DNA from: Spirochaetales bacterium
Lineage (GTDB): Bacteria; Spirochaetota; Spirochaetia; SPDA01
DNA: 12,367 bases
Assembly: GCA_004525155.1 (NCBI GenBank)
Contig: SPDA01000021.1
Coordinates: forward strand, 1-12,367
Direction of reading: 5' to 3'
Notes under the pieces: model-generated
What the model was told of the DNA's origin: nothing
Seen by the model: the letters and a program-made list of their open reading frames with translations, nothing else
Database searches by the model: none
Made by a program: the position numbers and the translations under genes
Part shown: positions 7,037 to 12,367 of the stretch, piece after piece
Position numbering within the stretch: the stretch's first letter is position 1
Layout of the letters: each line of letters opens with the position of its first letter

Positions 7037-7704
7037 TACAGCAGATTCAGCTTGTTCAGGATGAGCAGGCCCCAGTGACAGGCCAGAAACCCGGCCGCCC
7101 AGACATAGCCCTTCCAGTTCGTCCCTGTCCGCACCGCAGCGGCGATTTGTCCCTCTTCCATGCGGGAAAAAACGGCGGTAAAGAGCCTGTCCAGCCTTTC
7201 TATGACCGCGGCGGCCCCCCCTCTCTTCCTGCCGCCCGCAGTGCCGGTCAGTTTCCAGGTTTGTGTTATCATGTCGAAATAACCGAGTGTCCTGGCAAGC
7301 ATGGAACCCAGTTTACCGGGAAAGCGCAAATCCCGGCGTACGGATACCCTGGAGAGGTAGATAAGCCCGATGAAGGTAACGCTTTTCGCCATACCGTTCT
7401 GCAGAGCGCCCTGCGTAAGCGTAAAGGGTCCCAGGGAAAGCAGAACCTTCCCGAAAGGCGAAAACAGGTTAAGTACCGTTATGGAAATGAACACCGCGAT
7501 ATTCGGCATAAGCCGGAAACCCCTGCCGAGCAGAATGGTTAACAGAATATACCCCGCCGTGAGAATGAGCTTTACGGGGAAGGAATCCAGGAGCAGGAAA
7601 GCGGGCAGGCAGACCAGGGCGGTCAGAAAAAACAGCCGGGAAGAGACGGAAGAACGGAAAAATTCCTCGACGCGTACCGTTACAGGCTTAGGGATTTGTA
7701 CCAT
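7036..7704 (-). CDS. EcfT-like membrane protein (FmnA-like, flavin export)
   Basis: I take the ATG at 7704, giving 222 residues; the frame is open to 7794, but the extra residues lie inside the upstream gene and lack a hydrophobic or conserved character. The protein has four or five membrane segments (about 24-38, 43-60, 66-82, 104-118 and 203-217). A basic, helical cytosolic part (about 122-195) includes E-E-G-Q-I-A-A-A-V-R-T-G, which resembles a degenerate form of the Ala-Arg-Gly coupling helix by which EcfT proteins contact ECF ATPases. In Listeria the EcfT-related protein FmnA works with EetB and ECF ATPases to export flavin for ApbE-dependent flavinylation. The gene overlaps the preceding EetB-like gene by 25 bases and ends 4 bases from convergent apbE. 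The assignment rests on weak motif similarity plus strong context; no ATPase gene is in the window. Confidence 0.66.
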   Translation of the reverse strand: MVQIPKPVTVRVEEFFRSSVSSRLFFLTALVCLPAFLLLDSFPVKLILTAGYILLTILLGRGFRLMPNIAVFISITVLNLFSPFGKVLLSLGPFTLTQGALQNGMAKSVTFIGLIYLSRVSVRRDLRFPGKLGSMLARTLGYFDMITQTWKLTGTAGGRKRGGAAAVIERLDRLFTAVFSRMEEGQIAAAVRTGTNWKGYVWAAGFLACHWGLLILNKLNLL

Positions 7705-8210
7705 GTTGACCGCGCGATAAACGATTCCGAGAAAATTCCCAGAAGAATTGACGTGACAAGCCCGATTACCAAAAAGGGCGGACCGATAACCCACATGCCG
7801 CTGCCCACCACGAGAAACCGGGCAAGAAACAGCTGAACCACATTACTGGACAGGGCGCCGGCCATGCTGATGCCGATATAGGACAGCCTGCCTTTGAGCG
7901 CACGCCAGAGACCGTACATGGCAAGTCCGCTGGCAAAGGACCCCGCAGCCGAAAAAAGAAAAGAATAGGAAAACAGGGTACCGTTCACAAGGCCCTGGCC
8001 CGCAATCTTCAGAAAGACCAGCAGGAAATACAGGCCCGGGGTCAGAAGGCTGAGCGACAGGAGAACGGGAAGGTTCGCGAGCCCGAGCCTGAAGAAAGGC
8101 ACAGGTTTCGGAATCAGGTATTCTATGGTGGACAGGAACAGGGCGAAAGCCGCAAGCAGGGCAGTCAGTTCCTCCTGTTTAGAAAGCGGCCGCGTCGACT
8201 TCTTCTTCAT
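7680..8210 (-). CDS. Gx transporter / ECF-S-type membrane protein (EetB-like)
   Basis: The 176-residue integral membrane protein belongs to the family annotated as Gx transporter or heptaprenyl diphosphate synthase component I (PF07456). The hallmark I-E-Y-L-I-P-K-P-V-P followed by R-L-G-L-A-N lies at about residues 29-46. G-S-F-A-S-G-L-A-M (about 90-98) and the G-A-L-S-S-N-V-V-Q-L helix (about 118-127) also fit. About five or six hydrophobic helices are visible. The Listeria relative EetB acts as an ECF-type substrate-binding subunit in flavin export; the older synthase name is probably misleading. The ATG at 8210 is preceded by AAGGA about 5 bases upstream. An in-frame ATG at 8225 has no such site. 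The gene overlaps the upstream NusG-II gene by 32 bases and the downstream EcfT-like gene by 25, indicating translational coupling in one operon. Confidence 0.85.
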   Translation of the reverse strand: MKKKSTRPLSKQEELTALLAAFALFLSTIEYLIPKPVPFFRLGLANLPVLLSLSLLTPGLYFLLVFLKIAGQGLVNGTLFSYSFLFSAAGSFASGLAMYGLWRALKGRLSYIGISMAGALSSNVVQLFLARFLVVGSGMWVIGPPFLVIGLVTSILLGIFSESFIARSTWYKSLSL

Positions 8211-8547
8211 CTTTTCCTTCAACATGAACGAATACCCTGTTCGGCAGGCAGGCGAGCCAGGTACCCGCCTTTCTAAGCTTACCGCTCCGCACGCAGATTT
8301 TCTGCTTACAGGGCGAATCCTCCACCCAGACGCTGCCGTCAGCTATGTGTATATGCGTCTCCCCGAGAGGCCCGGACATGAGCAGGTCCGCCTCCCTGTC
8401 CAGGGGGTAGAGGAATTCGCCCTCCGGAGTCTGAATTCGTACCTGAAGGGATGCGTGAGAATCACCGTAGGCATAAACGGAAAACAGGGTAATGACTCCA
8501 AGGGTCATCAGCAGAGGCACAATATCCAGGACTTTTACTTTAAACAT
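8179..8547 (-). CDS. NusG domain II-containing membrane-anchored protein (EetA-like)
   Basis: The 122-residue product has one N-terminal membrane helix (about 7-27), which can be an uncleaved anchor or a signal, then an extracytosolic NusG-domain-II fold (PF07009, about 34-110). Typical elements are V-W-V-E-D-S-P-C (C80), a second cysteine at 85 in K-I-C-V, a glycine turn, and A-C-L-P-N (C100) before the last strand. This three-cysteine pattern is common in the family. Despite the name it is not a transcription factor. Proteins of this type (EetA in Listeria) sit beside EetB and ApbE in extracellular electron-transfer or flavinylation loci; their molecular role is not settled. It is the first gene of the minus-strand operon; the charged D-E-E-E tail is encoded within the overlap with the next gene. 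The Shine-Dalgarno before 8547 is weak. Confidence 0.83.
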   Translation of the reverse strand: MFKVKVLDIVPLLMTLGVITLFSVYAYGDSHASLQVRIQTPEGEFLYPLDREADLLMSGPLGETHIHIADGSVWVEDSPCKQKICVRSGKLRKAGTWLACLPNRVFVHVEGKDEEEVDAAAF

Positions 8548-8561
8548 CCTACTTCTTTCTA

Positions 8562-8590
8562 TTGCCTAACACGTAACAATCACATACTAT
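8562..8590 (+). promoter_or_regulatory. Possible promoter of the GAF-protein gene
   Basis: TTGCCT (8562-8567) and TACTAT (8585-8590) are 17 bases apart and each match consensus at four of six positions. The predicted start near 8597 gives a leader of about 30 bases before the ATG at 8627. It overlaps the possible promoter of the opposite operon. Confidence 0.35.
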
Positions 8591-8616
8591 ACTACTTAAC
8601 TTAAGGGAAAGTCCAA
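8586..8616 (-). promoter_or_regulatory. Possible promoter of the eetA/eetB/fmnA-like operon
   Basis: On the minus strand TTGGAC (8616-8611) precedes TATAGT (8591-8586) at 19 bases; an overlapping TAGTAT at 16 bases is an alternative -10 box. An 11-base palindrome, CTTAA-C-TTAAG (8595-8605), lies in the spacer and could be an operator. The weak consensus fit makes this tentative, but it is the only AT-rich gap from which the operon could be transcribed. Confidence 0.28.
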
Positions 8617-8626
8617 CCCCGAAATT

Positions 8627-9853
8627 ATGAAAACTGCTGTACAGGATCCCCTGCACTTTCTTGGGGAGTCGTTTACATTTCAAAGCTCCCGCGAACAGAC
8701 CTTGAAAAACCTGCGGCTCATCATCCGCATACGCTGGTTCATCTCTCCCGGCATATTTATCATCATGTTTATCGCGGGGCTTGCGGGCTTTTCACAGCAG
8801 AGCTTCCTGTCCGAGAATCAGCTCACGGTAAACGGAATCAACCTGCTCATCATCCTCATTTTGAATGTGCTGTACATGGTTCTCGTGAGAAAGGTGGTTA
8901 ACCTCAAACCCCTGGTATTTCTTCAGCTGCTTATCGATGTTTTCCACTTTACCCTGACCATTTACAAGACCGGCACCCTGACGAGCCCCTTCAAATTTCT
9001 CTACTTCCTGGTTATTTTTTCCGCCGCCATCATCGTTTCGGGAAGGGCCTCCTTTGTTATAGCCGGTATCTGCACGGTCCTTTATTCCCTCATCATCCTG
9101 GGCGAACAGCTTTTCATCATACCCCACCAGGAGTTCTTCAGCCCCTTCGAAGGCGTGCAGCAGAGTTCCTCCTACGTAGTCCTGTCCTGGACCTTTGCCC
9201 TGGCTTCCGTTTTCATCTTCGCGGGGCTCGCTTCCTACCTTGCCGGTCTGCTGCACAAACGGCAGCAGAAACTGGAGGAGAGCAATTCTGTTCTCAACAG
9301 GAAAAACAACACCATGCTCCTGCTCTATAACACCAGCAAGGCCCTGCGCTCCTATAGAAAAGTGCAGGAAGTGGCGGATTACATCCTGAGCCAGCTCCTC
9401 TACCATCTTCAGCTCGACCGGGCGATACTGTACATCAATGTGCGGAACGAACATCTGCATCTGTACATGGTAAAACGGCACGAGCGTGACGGGGAGGAAG
9501 CGGCGGGCGTCGATTCCGCGGGGCTCAACATCGACATTCCCCTGAGGGCGGATGCCGGGCTTACGGCACGCTGCGGCCTGTATCAGGAGGCCTACAATAT
9601 AACGGATCCGGAAAATTCTCCGTATATAAACAGGGAACTCGCGGTAAAAATAGGCTTAAATCCCTTTGCCATGGCGCCGATTGTCCTCTGGGAAAGACTT
9701 GTAGGCGTTATCGGCATAGACAGAAGCATGAAAAACGGGTCCATAACGGAGGATGAATTTCAGATTCTGCAGATGTTCGCCAACCAGGCAGCCATAACCA
9801 TTACCAACCTCGAGAGCGTGGATCTGAAGTACAGAACACAGCTCGGCATCTAG
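8627..9853 (+). CDS. 6TM membrane protein with C-terminal GAF domain, no output domain
   Basis: The 408-residue product has six membrane helices (about 33-54, 68-88, 95-113, 123-138, 140-164, 184-209), arranged like the N-terminal sensor of PilS-type histidine kinases, including the T-S-P-F-K-F-L-Y-F motif (119-127). A charged, probably coiled-coil connector follows (about 208-240), then a GAF domain (about 243-396) with A-P-I-V-L-W-E-R-L-V-G-V-I-G-I-D-R (350-366) and a closing F-A-N-Q-A-A-I-T-I helix. It stops 12 residues later, with no kinase, GGDEF, EAL, phosphatase or DNA-binding domain. It may pass a small-molecule or redox signal to a partner, or be a truncated sensor; the ligand is unknown. 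The ATG at 8627 lacks a strong Shine-Dalgarno. The gene diverges from the flavin operon, and cysD follows after 60 bases in the same direction. Confidence 0.85.
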   Translation: MKTAVQDPLHFLGESFTFQSSREQTLKNLRLIIRIRWFISPGIFIIMFIAGLAGFSQQSFLSENQLTVNGINLLIILILNVLYMVLVRKVVNLKPLVFLQLLIDVFHFTLTIYKTGTLTSPFKFLYFLVIFSAAIIVSGRASFVIAGICTVLYSLIILGEQLFIIPHQEFFSPFEGVQQSSSYVVLSWTFALASVFIFAGLASYLAGLLHKRQQKLEESNSVLNRKNNTMLLLYNTSKALRSYRKVQEVADYILSQLLYHLQLDRAILYINVRNEHLHLYMVKRHERDGEEAAGVDSAGLNIDIPLRADAGLTARCGLYQEAYNITDPENSPYINRELAVKIGLNPFAMAPIVLWERLVGVIGIDRSMKNGSITEDEFQILQMFANQAAITITNLESVDLKYRTQLGI

Positions 9854-9913
9854 CAGGTAGTGTACATAAACCGGGTTTTCAAGTAATATCACCCCTATAT
9901 AAACGGAGTTATA

Positions 9914-10795
9914 ATGGAAACCCTCGACCAACTTGAAAATATAAGTATTCGCATATTGCGGGAAGCCTATGCGAGTTTTAAAAGCCTCTGCATGCTCTGG
10001 TCCATAGGCAAGGACAGCACCGTCCTTCTCTGGCTGGCAAGGAAGGCGTTCTTCGGCCATGTGCCCTTTCCCCTGGTTCATATAGATACGAGTTACAAAA
10101 TTCCGGAAATGATAGCCTACCGGGACAGGCTTACGCAGGAATGGGGACTGACCATGATCTACGGCCAGAATGAGCAGGCGCTTAAGGAAAAACAGACCTT
10201 TCCGGAAGGCAACGCGGACCGGCTTACCTGCTGCAAGCTCCTTAAAACCGATGCCTTGAGGAATACCTTAAGCGGCAAGTGGACCAGGTACAGGTTCAAC
10301 CACGAAACCGGCAAGTACGAGGCGGACAAGAATATTGAGCCTTTTACCGGCGTTATCGTAGGCGTCCGTGCGGACGAGGAAGGATCCCGTTCCAAGGAAC
10401 GGTATTTCTCCCCCAGAGACAAGGACAACGACTGGGATGTGGACGATCAGCCGCCGGAGTTCTGGAACCAGTTCAAAACCGATTTCGCCCCCGGCACCCA
10501 TTTAAGGATTCATCCCCTTCTTGACTGGACCGAGCTCAATATCTGGGAATACATCCAGCGGGAGAGTATCCCCACTGTTTCCCTGTATTACAACCAGGGG
10601 GATGGAAAACGCTACAGGTCCCTCGGATGCGGGCCCTGCACCCATCCCATCATGTCGGAATCACGAAACGTGGCCGAAATAATCGAAGAGCTGGAAACAG
10701 GAAAACTGTCCAATATTGCCGAACGTTCCGGCCGGGCCCAAGACAAGGACGACGGCGGGGGTCTCGAAACCCTGCGCAGGGATGGATACATGTGA
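9914..10795 (+). CDS. cysD: Sulfate adenylyltransferase subunit 2 (ATP sulfurylase small subunit)
   Basis: The 293-residue product is the catalytic small subunit that joins sulfate and ATP to give adenosine 5'-phosphosulfate (APS) and pyrophosphate in the cytosol, together with the GTPase CysN. The PP-loop S-I-G-K-D-S (30-35) binds [17 protein letters not shown] (150-163) is the local form of the family's R-R-D-E-E-x-x-R-A-K-E-R motif, with Ala in place of the second Arg. Q-P-P-E-F-W-N-Q-F (179-187), S-L-G-C-G-P-C-T (236-243) and the C-terminal G-R-A-Q-D-K-D block ending in G-Y-M are also typical. Length is normal (about 300). The start has CGGAG about 6 bases upstream. Its TGA overlaps the cysN ATG, so the two are translationally coupled. 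Confidence 0.96.
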   Translation: METLDQLENISIRILREAYASFKSLCMLWSIGKDSTVLLWLARKAFFGHVPFPLVHIDTSYKIPEMIAYRDRLTQEWGLTMIYGQNEQALKEKQTFPEGNADRLTCCKLLKTDALRNTLSGKWTRYRFNHETGKYEADKNIEPFTGVIVGVRADEEGSRSKERYFSPRDKDNDWDVDDQPPEFWNQFKTDFAPGTHLRIHPLLDWTELNIWEYIQRESIPTVSLYYNQGDGKRYRSLGCGPCTHPIMSESRNVAEIIEELETGKLSNIAERSGRAQDKDDGGGLETLRRDGYM

Positions 10796-12367
10796 TGGAA
10801 GCACTGACTGCCATGGCTTCGGACATAAAGAAAAAACTTCCGCAGATGAACATCGTTATCGCCGGGCACGTGGATCACGGCAAAAGCACCATAATCGGAA
10901 GGCTCCTGGCGGATTCCGGCAGCCTGCCGGAGGGGAAGCTGGAGCAGGTAAAACAGAACTGCGCCAAGACCTCGAGACCTTTCGAGTATGCCTTTCTGCT
11001 TGACGCACTCAAGTCGGAACAGGCACAGGGTATAACCATAGACAGCGCCCGGGTGTTTTTTAAAACAAAAGCCAGGACCTATATCATCATAGACGCGCCC
11101 GGGCACATCGAGTTTCTCAAGAACATGGTATCCGGCGCGGCCAGGGCGGAATCCGCCTTTCTCGTCATCGACGCCCACGAGGGCATACAGGAGAACTCGC
11201 GGCGCCACGGGTACATGCTTTCAATGCTCGGTATAAAGCAGATCTGCGTTCTGGTCAACAAAATGGACCTGGTGGAATACAGCAAAACCATTTTCCGGCG
11301 CATCGTGCGGAAGTATTCGCGTTTTCTCAAGTCCATTGACCTCCACGATGTGGAGTTTATTCCTGTAAGCGGTATCGAAGGCTGCAACATCGCTTCCCTG
11401 TCCGTCCACATGCCCTGGTGGGACGGCAAAACAGTACTCGAGCAGCTCGATGTCTTTAAAAAGGAAATGGAGCCGGTAAACCTGCCCTTCCGCATGTCCG
11501 TGCAGGATGTGTACAAATTCACCAAATTCGGCGACAACCGGCGCATTATTACCGGAACCGTTGAAACCGGCATGCTCCGGGTCGGAGACGAGGTGGTGTT
11601 CTACCCTTCCGGCAAAAGGTCCAGGGTAAAAACCATTGAGACCTTTCCGGAGAAGGAAGAGCCGACCCTTCGCGCCGTGGCCTCCCAGGCTTCCGGCTTT
11701 ACCCTGGAGGAGCAGATCTACGTGAACCGCGGGGAACTCGCGGCAAAGGAACCGGAAGCGAAACCGAGAGTTTCCTCCAGGCTCAAGGTCAACCTGTTCT
11801 GGCTGGGCAAAAAACCGCTTTCCACGAAAAAGTCGTATTTTTTCAAGCTGGGCACATCGAGAATACCCATGCAGGTTGAGGAGGTTACCCGGGTCATCAA
11901 CGCCTCCACCCTCAACGCGGTCACGTCCTCGGACACCGTAAAACAGCACGAAGTGGCGGAATGTATTCTTAAGCTGCAGAAGCCCATATCCTTCGACCAG
12001 GTGGAGGACAGCCCCCCCACGTCCCGTTTCGTCATCGTGGACAACTACGAAATCCGCGGCGGCGGCATCATCAGGGGTTCCCTGGAAAAAGAGGTTGCCT
12101 CCATGCGGCAGAACCTTCTCGGAAGAAATTACAACTGGCAGATAAGCCCTATTACACCGGAAAAGCGCGCGGAACGCTACAACCAGCGTTCAACGGTCAT
12201 CCTTCTCATCGGCAAAGAGGAGGCTACCAGAAAAGACATAGGCCGCCTGCTCGAGGAAGTGCTCTTCTACGAAGGCAAGCTCGTGTACTTCCTCGGCATA
12301 GGGAGGCTCTTGAGCGGCATCAATGCGGATATAAAAGAAAAAATCGGCAAACACAAGGAGCACATCA
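10795..12367 (+). CDS. cysN: Sulfate adenylyltransferase subunit 1 (CysN) with degenerate APS-kinase-like C-terminus, 3' end outside window
   Basis: This is an open frame of 524 codons from an ATG that shares its A with the cysD stop (TGATG); it runs off the window. The N-terminal GTPase domain has all G motifs: G-H-V-D-H-G-K-S-T (24-32), G-I-T-I-D switch, D-A-P-G-H (100-104) and N-K-M-D (155-158). EF-Tu-like beta domains follow, with V-Q-D-V-Y-K-F and P-S-G-K-R-S-R-V-K. GTP hydrolysis by CysN drives APS synthesis by CysD. Beyond about residue 455 the sequence aligns without gaps to the start of APS kinase (CysC), as in CysNC/NodQ fusions. The G-L-S-G-x-G-K-S-T loop has become G473-K-E-E-A-T-R-K-D, and the L-D-G-D-N-V-R motif has become L500-G-I-G-R-L-L, so kinase activity is not expected. 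A later in-frame ATG (10813) is an alternative start. Confidence 0.92.
   Translation, partial: MEALTAMASDIKKKLPQMNIVIAGHVDHGKSTIIGRLLADSGSLPEGKLEQVKQNCAKTSRPFEYAFLLDALKSEQAQGITIDSARVFFKTKARTYIIIDAPGHIEFLKNMVSGAARAESAFLVIDAHEGIQENSRRHGYMLSMLGIKQICVLVNKMDLVEYSKTIFRRIVRKYSRFLKSIDLHDVEFIPVSGIEGCNIASLSVHMPWWDGKTVLEQLDVFKKEMEPVNLPFRMSVQDVYKFTKFGDNRRIITGTVETGMLRVGDEVVFYPSGKRSRVKTIETFPEKEEPTLRAVASQASGFTLEEQIYVNRGELAAKEPEAKPRVSSRLKVNLFWLGKKPLSTKKSYFFKLGTSRIPMQVEEVTRVINASTLNAVTSSDTVKQHEVAECILKLQKPISFDQVEDSPPTSRFVIVDNYEIRGGGIIRGSLEKEVASMRQNLLGRNYNWQISPITPEKRAERYNQRSTVILLIGKEEATRKDIGRLLEEVLFYEGKLVYFLGIGRLLSGINADIKEKIGKHKEHI

Noticed and set aside
7705..7794. N-terminal extension of the EcfT-like protein to an ATG at 7794
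   Set aside because: The extra 30 residues lie inside the EetB-like gene, carry no family-like sequence and have no ribosome-binding site; the ATG at 7704 fits the usual short overlap.
8792..9481. Minus-strand open frame of 229 codons opposite the 6TM-GAF gene
   Set aside because: The plus strand encodes regular membrane helices and a GAF domain. The minus frame product looks random and has no start signal.
9876..9903. Promoter-like TTTTCA / TATAAA upstream of cysD
   Set aside because: The -35 box is poor, and the predicted start would fall after the ribosome-binding site, which does not fit. cysD may instead be read from further upstream.
11221..11949. Minus-strand open frame of 242 codons opposite cysN
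   Set aside because: It is a shadow of the CysN beta domains, which are clearly recognisable on the plus strand.

Overview
The window looks like a chromosomal segment of a moderately GC-rich spirochaete, most likely a Treponema-type bacterium (Treponematales). This rests on the mix of a secreted FecR-domain protein, an A-G-G-A-K-E type secretory signal on a BMP/PnrA-family binding protein, an FtsK of about 750 residues, and a 6TM-GAF protein. It is an inference from protein style, not a proven assignment. Coding density is very high: no gap exceeds about 105 bases, and several neighbours overlap or share stop codons. I see no tRNA, rRNA, CRISPR array, insertion sequence or phage gene.

Left part (1-5978). 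A FecR-domain secreted protein (minus, cut by the window edge) diverges from an M29-family aminopeptidase. Both have recognisable sigma70-type promoters in the ~90-base gap. The aminopeptidase converges on ftsK, and the two stop codons use the same TTAA. On the minus strand lie, in transcription order, a BMP-family nucleoside-type binding protein with a strong promoter and its own intrinsic terminator, then a sirtuin (sir2/cobB), then the DNA translocase ftsK.

Centre (5979-8626). An ApbE-type FAD:protein FMN transferase lipoprotein (plus) converges on a tightly overlapping three-gene minus-strand operon. Its genes encode a NusG-domain-II protein (EetA-like), a Gx-transporter/ECF-S-type membrane protein (EetB-like) and an EcfT-like membrane protein (FmnA-like). 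In Listeria monocytogenes the corresponding proteins EetB and FmnA move flavin out of the cytosol so that the ApbE protein FmnB can flavinylate extracytosolic proteins for extracellular electron transfer. The set therefore reads as an extracytosolic flavinylation cassette. The ECF ATPases and the flavinylated acceptor proteins are not in the window.

Right part (8627-12367). A 6TM + GAF protein with no visible output domain diverges from the flavin operon. It is followed by cysD and cysN (ATP sulfurylase; stop and start overlap), which make APS from sulfate. The large subunit continues past the usual CysN end into an APS-kinase-like segment whose Walker A and DGDN-type motifs are both lost, so it appears to be a dead kinase domain. 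The window ends inside it.

The observations most worth following are the flavin-export/flavinylation cassette, the degenerate APS-kinase extension of CysN, the output-less GAF sensor, the probable leaderless aminopeptidase mRNA, and the terminator placed just upstream of the sir2 start codon.
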